The notes: generated from the letters alone by a model not told the origin. 64,000 bases of DNA from Xestospongia bergquistia (GCA_963965975.1 OZ014416.1:8722432-8786431); one strand, 5' to 3'; counted from the first letter of the stretch, positions 10,736-22,386 are shown. Made by a program: numbers and translations.

Positions 10736-10918
10736 TCTAGTAGTACATGATCTGTACACACTCCTCCTTTTTGAATAGACAATTTGTAATGATTGTTTTT
10801 GATGTTTTTAATGTTTTGTTTATAAATTTAAAGCCAAAATATGTAAAAAAGACTGGTAACTGTCAATACTCAAGGCAAAACAGAAAGCAAATACAATACA
10901 TTACTAAGGAAATGTGAG

Positions 10919-12853
10919 TCATTCCTGAGAAAATTCAGTGAACACAGGGTTAATGACTTCATCGTGGATCATTTGAACTATATGATCAGGTCGTTGAAAG
11001 AACTGAAGTGGATTAAGAGCTCCAAACCCTTCATCATCTGTGTGTCGACCAGGACATGTACTCATTTTACGAAGTATTTCCTTCATAACCCAATGATTTT
11101 TAAATTGTTTGACTATCTCGGTACTAAATTTATCACCCAAAGAACTGATGTACTGTAAAATAAGACAAACAAGACCAGCAACAGCTGAGGCAGCATAGGA
11201 TGTACCACTATCAACTGCTACATGGTTAGCAATGAATGTGCTGTTAGGTGCAGCTACATTTTCACCTGGCGCAAGAAAATCTATCTCCTGACCAATTGGT
11301 GAGAAAGAAGAAGGTTTCCCATGAGGACCATGAGATCCAATACATAACACATGACCTAGACGAGCTGGAAAACAGATTGGCTGACTAAACTGATGACAAT
11401 AGTTGCTAGCAGCACAAACAACTATGACTCCATTGTGAACAAGTTCATCAATGGCTGAAACAACATCGAATGAAAAACCTAGAGATCCCATTGTCAGACA
11501 AACTACATCAACATCTTCTGATTGTTTAATGCAACGCAATGCATGAGCAACAGCAAATGATGATGCAGTCTTTGAAGCACCTGATGTCACTTTGCAGACT
11601 AAAAGTGTAACATCAGGAGCTACTCCACATGGAAAATCACTCATGTTAATATCAGACTCATTTTGTGGGTCATGATAATATGGAAACGATTTTCCACACA
11701 AAATTCCAGCACACATAGTACCATGTCCAACCTTATCTATGGTTACCTTATCACCAGAAAAATCCTGTGATATTATGCGACTTTCAAAGGCATCATGAGG
11801 GCTAATTCCACTATTGACTATAGCAACTGTTATGCCTTTCCCAGTAAACCCCTTGCTGTGAATTTTGTCAAGTTTCCAATACTTGTAAGCTGTAAAGTTA
11901 GAAGAACCTGGTGAATATGGTACCATCATATGAAAATCAAAAACAAATACTTGACTTTGATTCTGCAATATTAGTTTTTTTGGTAGTAACATTTTTTCCT
12001 TGGGTGTGGTTCCACTAATTGATGCTTTCTGCTTTGGCTTGGTAGCTGATTTCTTTAGCTCTGTCTGGTTGGTATGCTTCTGAGATGCTTGCTTGGATTG
12101 AAGTTTGATCTTAGGTTTCTCCTCACCTGTTGGAATCTTCTTATGCACAACATCTCTGAGTTTCTTTAACTTGTGTTGGTCAAAGTCATCAGTTACAAGA
12201 CAAATCTCCTTTGGTTTGTACGCAAGTAAAAGCTCAATGACACCAACAAGATCATCATGGAGTAATGGTTTCTGTTCTTTAGCTGAGAATGGTAGCTTTA
12301 TCACATCAAATTGCGGCCTAAGTCCTTCACCGAGCTCAAACATCAGTCCCCGGATGACAGCTTCAAGAAGATCAATCCTCATATCTGGAAAAACAACTTT
12401 GGACACTTTTGACTCAATAAGTTTTGCCATAACTATAGCAAATATAACTGACAGATATTCAGATGTATCTTGTAATTTATACAAATATGATGAAGGCATT
12501 GTGAGGTCAAGTTCACTAATAGTCCCAACTGAAGAGAAAGAATAACTTTCAAATGATTTTTCAAGGTATTTTACCAACACTTCAGAAAGATCAACAGCTA
12601 CTAATAGCTTCTGAGCTGGAACTTGAGGTGGTAAGAGATCTGTCAATTTTACGTTCACTATAGGATGACCTTCGTGAGAATTAGTATCAGATGACGCTCT
12701 TGGAGGTTCTGTTGACTGCTTGTTGTAACCTGCTACAGAAAAAGTTTCTGCATCAGGATCATCTTTAATATATTTAGATGACGGCTGTTCCATAATAATG
12801 TTGACATCATCTAATTCACTAATAGAGCGTTTTCCTTTCAAATGATCACTCAT
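10919..12853 (-). CDS. Intronless S8 protease paralogue, catalytic Asp replaced by Asn
   Basis: 644 residues in one exon. About 1-70 acidic; 72-240 the shared N-terminal domain; 240-310 a Lys/Thr/Gln linker; 325-615 the S8 domain. His377 (GHGTMCAGI) and Ser552 (GTSYAASA) are kept, but the expected Asp in the IVDSGI motif is Asn347 (IVNSGI). In subtilases this Asp orients the His; an Asn there normally lowers activity strongly. The otherwise intact frame suggests the protein is kept, perhaps as a weak protease, a binding protein or a regulator of its active neighbours (inference). Closest relative of the broken gene at 1565-3604, which still has the Asp. Confidence 0.87.
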   Translation of the reverse strand: MSDHLKGKRSISELDDVNIIMEQPSSKYIKDDPDAETFSVAGYNKQSTEPPRASSDTNSHEGHPIVNVKLTDLLPPQVPAQKLLVAVDLSEVLVKYLEKSFESYSFSSVGTISELDLTMPSSYLYKLQDTSEYLSVIFAIVMAKLIESKVSKVVFPDMRIDLLEAVIRGLMFELGEGLRPQFDVIKLPFSAKEQKPLLHDDLVGVIELLLAYKPKEICLVTDDFDQHKLKKLRDVVHKKIPTGEEKPKIKLQSKQASQKHTNQTELKKSATKPKQKASISGTTPKEKMLLPKKLILQNQSQVFVFDFHMMVPYSPGSSNFTAYKYWKLDKIHSKGFTGKGITVAIVNSGISPHDAFESRIISQDFSGDKVTIDKVGHGTMCAGILCGKSFPYYHDPQNESDINMSDFPCGVAPDVTLLVCKVTSGASKTASSFAVAHALRCIKQSEDVDVVCLTMGSLGFSFDVVSAIDELVHNGVIVVCAASNYCHQFSQPICFPARLGHVLCIGSHGPHGKPSSFSPIGQEIDFLAPGENVAAPNSTFIANHVAVDSGTSYAASAVAGLVCLILQYISSLGDKFSTEIVKQFKNHWVMKEILRKMSTCPGRHTDDEGFGALNPLQFFQRPDHIVQMIHDEVINPVFTEFSQE

Positions 12854-13267
12854 TGTAGATTTCCTCCAAGTCCTAGTCGACTCGCTCGTGTATTACGCGG
12901 TACTAGTCCGTATAAACATATTCATTAAACCACAATTATTTCTATGAAATATTATTAACTAGCCATTCCTTCCTTCCTAATACATTAATTTATATGATAT
13001 TGATAGCAATAAAATCCATTTTTTTGATATTATTGCGACTTGCAAAATGATTCCTCATCTAGATAATATCAATTTTATTTTATTTTGATAACTACTTATT
13101 GTGTTTACTTTTTATACTAAACAAACTAAAAATAAATTGAATATATTAAAAATTATATAATGTAATCTGATCTCAAGTTTTAGAGTATAAACTTTTTTAA
13201 ATCAAAATTATGAACTATTTGAAGTTCACTACTTTTCATATTATATATTAAAGTATTGTTCTATAGT
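12854..13267. other. Intergenic region
   Basis: Promoter side of the protease at 10919-12853 and 3' flank of TMEM205. AT-rich; no gene seen. Bases 13200-13267 are duplicated at 243-310. Confidence 0.5.
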
Positions 13268-14034
13268 TCATAACTCCATGTTACTAGCAATATAGAGGAG
13301 ATGTACACCTTGAGCACAAAATGATAGCAAGTTAGCTATAGCACTCAATGTGTGTAACACTGTGAACTTTTTAGAGAGAGCAACGTAAGTTGGATTCTTG
13401 TTTAACTCAACAACTTTATCATCTTCAACTTTTCCTGGCTCCTGTCCAGCTTTTACCTCCTTTTCAAATTTATGTTTTTGGAACATAATTTTAATTGTTG
13501 CTGGATTAAAATAAAAGACATTAGCCAACACTGTTATAAGAGAACTACCCAAAATGATAGCCTGTAAAGTGACCACAATAACTTTAAAAGGTCAGTAGGT
13601 GACTAACTAACTTGTGTCATTTCTTTTGATGTCCATTGAGTATAGGGGTTATCAATGACAAATGTTACCATAGCAATAGTGGTAAGGATTGTCCCAAGAA
13701 GAAAGTACTTGGGAAATAATTTGCTCTGAACGTTTCCAAAAGTGTGACGAGGGAGAACCCTATACATGGTAATGCCTACAATAGAGAATAATATAGAAAT
13801 TTTTTGGATGAATTTTGTCAGTTAGTGGAACATACCAGCAAAGAATGTCACCCAAAGTTGGGTACCAAACCAACCAGCAAAAGAAGCAAGATGAAGTAGT
13901 CGTATAACCACACCCATTAACCCCTTACTAACATCATGTTGTATAAACATCAAGGAGACAGCTACTATCAGGGTACAAGTGAAGGCTATGACGTGAGAAG
14001 TTTGAGTGAACGGGAGATCAAATTTGACAGGCAT
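13268..14034 (-). CDS. TMEM205: TMEM205-like membrane protein
   Basis: Three exons: 14034-13836, 13775-13612, 13561-13268, all with GT/AG ends and matching phases; 218 residues. Four hydrophobic segments. Family signatures are AGWFGTQLWVTFFAG near the first membrane segments, YRVLPRHTFGNVQSKLFP in the loop after, and a C-terminal NPTYVALSKKF..LHTLSAIANL. Members are secretory-pathway/plasma-membrane proteins of poorly known function (human TMEM205 is linked to platinum-drug resistance). The last exon and 3' flank have been copied into the protease cluster (243-450, 3837-3900). Confidence 0.93.
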
Positions 14035-14262
14035 CTTGAGAAAATGACAGCCCTGAAATGAACTACTCTATGACCTGTAAATGAACCTTGAAATGCACTT
14101 ATTAACTTTTGACCTTTGCACTTTAATAACAACTTATAAATTGTAAAGTTAATTGGCTTAATTACAGGAGCAGTCCTATTAATACAATTATTATTAATAA
14201 CATAATAAATCATAGAAAATCAATTAATTATAATTAATATGAATTTATTTTGAGTTTTTTCT

Positions 14263-17200
14263 TTATTGACAAGAAATCTTTAAAACGATATTAAAATATT
14301 CCATAGAGCCTGTAAACAGTCTCACATGATATTCATGTGACCCTACAACAGTGGGTGTGGCTTTAATCGTAACTGAGATGCTTCCCAAGAGGATCCCTTC
14401 CTCATACGTGGGTGCTACCCATTGAGGGGATTTAGGAAAGACAGTATAAATAGTGTCTCCTCTGATAGCTGAGATATATAATGAAGAGGGTGTGTCAGTG
14501 GGTGTGACAAAACAGTGAATACCTAATAGTGTCTGCCAAGCCTATGGGAATAGGAAACATTGATACATAATGGACAAATAAATTTGAAATGGATGTATAC
14601 CTGTCCTTTTATAATAAGAGTCCATGTTATACTCTTTCCTATTGTAATTACTTCATTTAACGAGGGATTTACCCCAACCTTAATTGCATTATATGAAGAC
14701 ATAGCCACACCCATAGTTGCCATAGTAACCAACTCAGCTGGAGACTTAGGTTTGGCCACTTGACGGCGATGCTGATAACGTAGAGACCACTCTTGAAGTT
14801 CCTCAAGAGAGTGTGCCTTACAACATCGGAGCCGTCCAGAACATTTACCTACTCTAAAAGAATGTAAATGTATTAAGTGCTTGTCCCATACTAATACTTT
14901 AGTGTATTATACAACCTCTATATTGAGGACACTTGTTCTAGTCCCATACTAATACTTTAGTGTATTATACAACCTCTATATTGAGGACACTTGTTCTAGT
15001 CCCATACTAATACTTTAGTGTATTATACAACCTCTATATTGAGGACACTTGTTCTAGTCCCATACTAATACTTTAGTGTATTATACAACCTCTATATTGA
15101 GGACACTTGTTCTAGTCCCATACTAATACTTTAGTGTATTATACAACCTCTATATTGAGGACACCTGTTCTAGTCCCATACTATTACTTTAGTGTATTAT
15201 ACAACCTCTATATTGAGGACACTTGTTCTAGTCCCATACTAATACTTTAGTGTATTATACAACCTCTATATTGAGGACACTGGTTCTAGTCTCATATTAA
15301 TACTTTAGTGTATTATACAACCTCTATATTGAGGACACTTGTTCTAGTCCCATACTAATACTTTAGTGTATTATACAACCTCTATATTGAGGACACTTGT
15401 TCTAGTCCCATACTAATACTTTAGTGTATTATACAACCTCTATATTGAGGACACTTGTTCTAGTCCCATACTAATACTTTAGTGTATTATACAACCTCTA
15501 TATTGAGGACACTTGTTCTAGTCCCATACTAATACTTTAGTGTATTATACAACCTCTATATTGAGGACACTTGTTCTAGTCCCATACTAATACTTTAGTG
15601 TATTATACAACCTCTATATTGAGGACACCTGTTCTAGTCCCATACTATTACTTTAGTGTATTATACAACCTCTATATTGAGGACACTTGTTCTAGTCCCA
15701 TACTAATACTTTAGTGTATTATACAACCTCTATATTGAGGACACTGGTTCTAGTCTCATATTAATACTTTAGTGTATTATACAACCTCTATATTGAGGAC
15801 ACTTGTTCTAGTCCCATACTAATACTTTAGTGTATTATACAACCTCTATATTGAGGACACCTGTTCTAGTCCCATACTAATACTTTAGTGTATTATACAA
15901 CCTCTATATTGAGGACACTTGTTCTAGTCCCATACTAATACTTTAGTGTATTATACAACCTCTATATTGAGGACACTTGTTCTAGTCCCATACTAATACT
16001 TTAGTGTATTATACAACCTCTATATTGAGGACACTTGTTCTAGTCCCATACTAATACTTTAGTGTATTATACAACCTCTATATTGAGGACACTTGTTCTA
16101 GTCCCATACTAATACTTTAGTGTATTATACAACCTCTATATTGAGGACACCTGTTCTAGTCCCATACTAATACTTTAGTGTATTATACAACCTCTATATT
16201 GAGGACACTTGTTCTAGTCCCATATTAATACTTTAGTGTATTATACAACCTCTATATTGAGGACACTTGTTCTAGTCTCATACTAATACTTTAGTGTATT
16301 ATACAACTTCTATATTGAGGACACCTCTATACTAAGGACAATGTCCTTTAAACACCACACTTACTTTTTACAGAGTTTAAATTCTTCAGGAGATCTATCA
16401 GGAGGTGGTGGATAATACTTCCAACTTCTTTTACTGTGACAATCTTGCTTAACAATGACAAGATGGTGTTCCTTATTACAATGATGTCCGATCTCACGAG
16501 GTGTATCAAACTCCCGATAACATAGGTAACACTCATATTCATTGTCATCATTATCGCTGTCATCACTATTATAACCATCTATTAGTGATGTACTTACTTC
16601 TCCTTGAGATATCTCAGGATTGATATGATTTTGTAATGACAATGGTTGCGTCTGAATAAGAGATGGTTGAACAATATTGATGTTATCTGCTGAGTTGACA
16701 TCTTGGATTATATTGGTGTCGAGAGAGATAGGTATTGTAGTAACAGGGGGAGGTACCTGTAATTAAAATATAAATTAAACTAATAAAGAAAAAAATGTAT
16801 TCATCATTTACCTCAGTATAAAATTGATTGACATTATCAGGAGTAGTCTCCATTTTAGTTGTACTATTATTCTGATTACCAGCATTGATCAAGGCTGGAA
16901 AAAACAGGCTCGCTTCATCTATCGTCAGACCTCCTTCACCAAGGGGGAGTGACATATTACCAGCAGGGTCACACCCTTCGTTATCATCATCCAATAAATT
17001 AGTGATTGAGCCATTAGATGGCAAATCGTCTTCAAATTTTAGGGGCGTGGTCTCGGGATTACCAGGTAAAGACACTTTAGATCCTGTTGATGTCTCAGAT
17101 GATACTTGACTTGATACGAGATCTTGCACGCCTTCTGCCAAATTTTTGACAACCGAAATAATGTCCTTTTGTGGACTGCTGTTGCCANNNNNNNNNNNNN

Positions 17201-20115
17201 NNNNNNNNNNNNNNNNNNNNNNNNNNNNNNNNNNNNNNNNNNNNNNNNNNNNNNNNNNNNNNNNNNNNNNNNNNNNNNNNNNNNNNNNNNNNNNNNNNNN
17301 NNNNNNNNNNNNNNNNNNNNNNNNNNNNNNNNNNNNNNNNNNNNNNNNNNNNNNNNNNNNNNNNNNNNNNNNNNNNNNNNNNNNNNNGCGGCAATAAGGT
17401 TGTCATGGATACTTGTTAAAACTTCTTCCACCTTCTTTACATCTTCATTTGGTGTTTTGACATGTTCTTTTGTTTCCATAGTAACTGTTTCGTGGGTGTG
17501 GTCTTCTGATTCTTCTCTTAAAATGTACATTTTATAAATCAATGTGTAATCTTTCCCTGAAAAATTGAAAATAAGATATATGTCCATTCATTCATCCATT
17601 CGTCCATCCAACCAACCATTCGTCTATCTTTCTGTCTATTTATCCATTTACCAGTCTCTCTCTCAATTGTCCATATAACCATTTCCTCTACAGTGTGAGG
17701 AAACCACGGGTTGTTCTCTCTCGTCTTCTCAAAACAGACTTGATGATCAGCCATACTACATACCTACAGAATGACCACATAGAGATACATAACAAATCCA
17801 CACTTACCTTAAAAGGAGATCTACTGGTCTGCATATGTCTTGGTAATGGAGGTATAGCTATAAATGTCCCATAAGACTTACACATATTACTAGAGGGGAT
17901 GACCCTAACAGGACGCCAATAATGACCCCTCTCACACATCTTGGTCCCTTCTTCCTTACTGGATAACATTGGATGGTTGTTGTAGGCAAACCCACTTAGA
18001 GAATCGAAGAAACATGTCCGACAAGCATTGATGCGCTTGTCAAAACATTTAGCAATAGAGGAATGAAGTTGTGGAGGAATAATATCAACTGATAAAAATA
18101 AGCAATTATCAGGATCAAATAAAGGGGCTATGGGGAAATAATTATAATAAAATCATTAAAAATAATAATCTACATTTTCTAAGACTTTTGGTGGGTGTGG
18201 CAGTGCTCCGCCCACTTATCTCGACTAAACTGTTATCTTTAATATATTGACCAAAATTACCTAAAAATTAATAATTGATTTAACCAATAACTACACCCAC
18301 TCATTACCATATCCAACTCCAGTCTCTCGTTCAACAATCCATATAACGAGCTCCTCAACTGAGTGGGTGTAATAAAAACCTTCCTCAGGAAATTTTTGAA
18401 AACATTGATAATGGTTCATTTTAGGACAATAATGAAACTAATATCAATGACATCATTATGACATCATCATCATATAGGACACTACCTCATCTCCATATCG
18501 AGTTAGTGGTATAGCAATAGGGACTTTTTTAAAGTTGCCAAAATTACGACACAGCTTACTAGCGGGAATTACCTAGAAAATAGAAATGGCGTCATAGTAT
18601 CCTCCTTTGTCTATCCATCTGTTTGTCCATTTGTTTATCCATCTGTCCATTCCTTCTTTATGCTATACCTTCACAGACTCCCAGTGACTTTTACATCTCA
18701 AACAAGCCGGGGAAAACCCTCGAGAATCTAATGGCTTCTTAACTTCTTCCATTCGATAATAAAAACAATATTTACATATATCCATACCCTGTAATCAATA
18801 TATTAATTAAAAATTAAATAAAGGGTGTGGTCGTTTACCTGGACATAGCAACGTGCAACATCTTCCAAGAGAGCCGTGGGTATATATTTGATGGACGGGA
18901 ACACGATCTCTTGTTTTTCTGGATCATATATATCTGTAAATGGATGAATAAGAATGCATAATGGATGGATAGAAGTGTATAATGGATGAATAGAAGTATA
19001 TAATGGATCAATAGACTAATTACATGCAGATTATATTCTAACTAATGGATATATAACGATACTAAATAGATGCATTATAATAGTTAGCCACACCTACCAT
19101 TTATACTGTCTTGAAAATCATCTAAATCAAGCTCAGTTTGAGATAGGGACATCCTCTCTCTAATTATTGGATGTGGGGACATAGCATTTGCAAAATTGGG
19201 TCGACCTCTACCCCTCCCAACGTCCCCTCGTGTAAACACATCTTGTTGTCTACCCCCTCCCACTCTCCGAGAGTCAACTGTCCTCCCACTGTGATAACGA
19301 TCAATATACTCTTTAAATGTACACCCTATAAAAAAGTAACCATAGCAACCATTAATGAATATATAATGAGCAAAATGAACTAGGAATATTTAATTATATT
19401 ATAGTATACAATGAGATTATAAGTTAATTATTAACAATTATTATGTGAGCATAGCAATAGGTAATGAATAAATAATAAGCTAAATAAGGTAGTCATGGCA
19501 ACATTTAATGAATATATAATAAGATAGCTACATTGAACTGACCATATTCACGTTCAATAGTCCATATAACAAGTTCCTCAATTGTATGAGCAAACCAGAT
19601 ATCAGATGTTGCTGAACGCTCGTAACAAGAATGGTGATCCTCTTTTTGGCAAACACCAAATGGTTTGTCTCTATGTCTCATAAACCAATGTGGTGCCTGA
19701 GGGACAGGTATCTCCCGAAAGTTACCGAAATTCTCACAAAATCGACTAGCGGGCATTAACCAGATATGCTCACACTTTTTACAATCGGGACAATATGGGA
19801 AGCCATCTTTGTATGAGACAATTCTGGCTGTCTTACGACGATAAAAACATAATTTACAAACCCTTTCTCCCTGTAAAAAACATGTAATGACATCTTCTAA
19901 GAGATCAGGTAATATTTTGGAACTGTGATGAAAGACAGCTGTCTCCGGTCGAAAACCTGATAAATGGATGGATAGGTAGAAAATAAATGGAAAATGGATG
20001 AATAGTCGAAGAATGGACAGAGATTGATTATTGATAACATGTACAAGTAATTACATGTCAATTATGTGATTATTATTTAGGGGCACTTACGTTTTTTACC
20101 TCTTCCTTGAAACAT
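14263..20115 (-). CDS. ZC3H7-like zinc-finger protein
   Basis: Thirteen exons: 20115-20091, 19956-19543, 19325-19098, 18933-18839, 18788-18669, 18572-18486, 18437-18308, 18127-17808, 17763-17652, 17556-16812 (crosses the N gap), 16756-16365, 14853-14601, 14532-14263. About 1,060 codons. Three units repeat the plan CxxCF...CxxC..W...PxSxxC..(F/Y)GxFxxIPxP, then C-x7-C-x12-H with EE(L/M)VIW(T/I)(I/V)ERExG. After these come a C2H2 finger (YECYLCYREF..HHCNKEHH), then C-x5-C-x5-C-x3-H followed by AHSLEELQEW, then a beta-rich C-terminal domain. This order matches ZC3H7A/B, RNA-binding proteins linked to miRNA processing. Units 1-3 have lost the third Cys of CCCH. The ATG at 20115 is provisional. 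Intron 14854-16364 is filled by the 58-bp satellite. Confidence 0.8.
14881..16326. repeat. 58-bp satellite array 1, about 25 copies
   Basis: Tandem 58-bp units (core CCTCTATATTGAGGACAC and ACTAATACTTTAGTGTATTA) filling the penultimate intron of the ZC3H7-like gene. Two pairs of variants, at 15161/15625 and 15281/15745, are each 464 bp (8 units) apart, showing a higher-order duplication. The unit contains CCTC..GAGG and ACTAA..TTAGT mini-hairpins. Confidence 0.98.
17188..17387. other. Assembly gap (200 N)
   Basis: Lies inside an exon of the ZC3H7-like gene. Reading frames on its two sides do not meet over exactly 200 bases, so the size is nominal or an intron is hidden here. Confidence 0.95.
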
Positions 20116-20290
20116 ATTACTACAACCTATAACAACAGAAATCACAAACAATGACGCCACATCAAGAAGCCACACCCACCTAAAATAACTCGACCATATA
20201 TCGTCCTCTTTACCACATAATCTATGATCTATTCTTTATATTGAAACATGTACACTCAGCTATTGCAACATCATCATAAACATCATTTTA

Positions 20291-20326
20291 GTAACCACCT
20301 CAGCAATTGTATCAGCAAAGCAGATT
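20291..20326 (-). pseudogene. Possible relict of a fourth zinc-finger unit
   Basis: Read on minus, this encodes CFADTIAEVV, resembling WFAHTIEELV of the ZC3H7-like gene's units, upstream of its first exon and in the right order. Stops surround it. Short, so it could be chance. Confidence 0.3.
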
Positions 20327-20355
20327 TATTAGCCACACCCATCAGTTAATTTTGA

Positions 20356-20368
20356 TGACGTCACGTCA
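20356..20368. promoter_or_regulatory. CRE/ATF-like site in a divergent promoter
   Basis: TGACGTCACGTCA contains a perfect TGACGTCA palindrome plus an overlapping half site. It lies 38 bp before the selenoprotein ATG, between it and the divergent ZC3H7-like gene. Function inferred from the motif only. Confidence 0.5.
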
Positions 20369-20405
20369 CACGGTTAATTCGCAGCCCTTGTAAAAACTCT
20401 GAGAA

Positions 20406-21197
20406 ATGTCTTCGACGCCTGCAGATCTTGTTGGATGGTTTAAAAATGAATTTCCAAATCATAAAGGAATGTTTCTTTTCTATTTTCGTGGGAATTGGTG
20501 ACCTTGGTGTGTTAAGTCTGTCCAGCAGTTTACAGCACTGCAGGATGAACTTAAATCTGGTGCTCAAGACATTGTTGTGGTGGGGATAACTGCACAACCT
20601 GTGGATGTGGTATGTTATGGAGAATTGCATCCATTGAACAACTATACATTTATATTTCAACTTTTATGCATCTATTGTGCACTTTATGCATCTATTTTGC
20701 ATTTATGCATCCATTATTGAATGTTTATGTATCCATAGATAAGCATTGATGTTGGAATATAAAAAAAACATCCATTGGATTACCACTTATGTGTCCATTT
20801 TAATTGTTATAATTATCAATAATACATTTATTTTCATGTATTCCTTATATTATAATAGGTAGATCAGTTTGTTGCTGATAAAGGAGTTACCATTCCAATC
20901 TATTCGGACCCTGAGCACAAACTTCGTAATTATTTAGCAGAGCAAGAAATTGTCAAAGTTTGTGTCACAGGTGGAGAACAATCTAAGAATCAGTTTTACC
21001 GTGATTTGAAATGGTTCAAACCTTACAAATATGGTGTCACACAACCTGCTATCATCTATATTGATGACAAAGGTGTTGTCATTTATTCTATAGCCATTCA
21101 ACCTTGTAAAATCAACTTGTTTGGTGCTAAAGGTCGACCTGAAGCAAGTGCCGTCTGGAAAGAAGTCCAGGAACATCTTGCTCAACCTAAAGAGTAG
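20406..21197 (+). CDS. Peroxiredoxin-like selenoprotein (AhpC/TSA fold)
   Basis: Two exons, 20406-20609 and 20859-21197 (phase 0), 180 residues. Codon 32 (20499-20501) is TGA, exactly where this family has the first Cys of its redox motif: FRGNW-U-PWC, i.e. U-x-x-C. The frame stays open and homologous on both sides (GMFLFYFRGNW before; VVVGITAQ and TIPIYSDPEHKLRNYL after, then QPAIIYIDDKG). With the SECIS element at 21281-21355, TGA is best read as selenocysteine, not stop. Likely a thiol/selenol peroxidase or reductase of the cytosol. A start downstream of the TGA would drop the active site. Divergent neighbour is the ZC3H7-like gene. Confidence 0.88.
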
Positions 21198-21280
21198 AAA
21201 ACTCAGTTATAATTCATTAGAATAGAGTAGTTATTCTGTTAGTTATTTTATACCTTCATAATCTAACATTGTTATAATAA

Positions 21281-21355
21281 CTTGTATTATATGATGAGAA
21301 ATGATATTAACCAGTTTTACTGGAGATCATTTTTCTGATGTATTAACTATACAAG
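21281..21355 (+). promoter_or_regulatory. SECIS element, form 2
   Basis: In the 3' UTR, 84 bp after the stop. Helix I: CTTGTAT (21281-21287) pairs with ATACAAG (21349-21355). Core: ATGA (21294-21297) opposite TGAT (21336-21339). Helix II: GAAATGAT with ATCATTTTTC. Apical AA (21309-21310) followed by a mini-stem CCAG-TTTTA-CTGG. All hallmarks of a eukaryotic SECIS, which recruits SBP2 to recode UGA. Confidence 0.9.
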
Positions 21356-21486
21356 TTTTATAACAAGTTAGAAATTCTTTGTTAATATATTTCTTTCTTT
21401 TGATTGAGTTCAATAAAAATTTTATGACATAACTAAAATTTAAAAATAGGTCACTACTCAGTCATTTAACCCTTAACTGAAGCAAT

Positions 21487-22386
21487 ATGGCGGATGGAAC
21501 AGATACCGTGCTTTGTTGGGAAGGAGCGTTGTTAGAGGAATTTTGCGGAGTAGAAAAAACTCAAAATAAAGTGACAATTTATTATATAAATTTTATATTA
21601 ATTTATTATTTTATTTATTTAGTTAGGGTACGCTGCTTGCTCCGTTTTAGCTAGTACTTGGTATATAAGTAAGAAGTCCTCACTTACTCTATGTGGTAGT
21701 TCAATTGATGATGAGGCAGAAATACGTCAGTGGGTCGGACTTTATTGTTCGAGGCTTAGAGGGTCGTTACCATGGCAACGTGTGCCTAGAGATGAATTGA
21801 ATAGCGTTTTAGAGGTAGATCATGTATAGATGAATATTGTAGTTGAATGGATGGATAGTTTGTTAAATGGATGAAACAAAATAGACAGATCTATTAATTG
21901 TTGTTAATTATAGGAGCTCAACAGTCATCTTTCAACAAGACATTATCTCAGTGGGTGTGGTCTATCATTAGCTGATATCATTTTTTATTACGGTCTACAT
22001 AGATATCTGGTAATATGACATTCCTATATTAAATGGATGGATGGTTTAATAAATGGATGAATAGTTTTTCAAATGGATGTTATTCTTTAGGTTGATATGA
22101 ATTATAGTGATAAACTTTATTATATTCATGTAATGAGATGGTTTGATCAGGTAAGAGAGTATAGCCCCTAAATAATAAGACTTATTAAACAATATTAATT
22201 AATTAATTATGAAAAGGGTATGTAACTGTTACCATAGCAACATAAGATAGCTTTAAATTCTAAAATTAATTTTGACTTTTATTTTTATAAATGCCAGTTT
22301 ATTTTTTCTTATAGATACAACATTATCCTGGTTTAAAACCTTTTACTTGGCCCTGGGTCTCTTGTCCTAAAACAATAGCTAATTAG
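21487..22386 (+). CDS. EEF1E1: AIMP3 / EEF1E1, multisynthetase complex scaffold
   Basis: Five exons: 21487-21570, 21623-21814, 21914-22009, 22091-22150, 22315-22386; 167 residues. The GST-C-like half is clear: ELNSHL..HYLSG..LSLADIIFYYGLHRYL, then YIHVMRWFDQIQHYPGL, as in vertebrate EEF1E1/AIMP3. This protein is a non-catalytic GST-like subunit that docks methionyl-tRNA synthetase and EPRS in the aminoacyl-tRNA synthetase complex. The N-terminal half is divergent. An RFX-like palindrome lies inside exon 2 (21766-21779), and a GTGGGTGTGG motif inside exon 3. Confidence 0.92.

Noticed and set aside
13605..13612. In-frame read-through beyond TMEM205 exon 2
   Set aside because: GTTAGT donor and matching phases give the full family sequence when spliced.
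14881..16326. CRISPR array
   Set aside because: Units are directly adjacent with no unique spacers, no cas genes, and the context is animal: a tandem satellite.
20499..20501. TGA as a nonsense mutation making a pseudogene
   Set aside because: The frame is intact elsewhere, the TGA sits exactly at the active-site position, and a SECIS is present.
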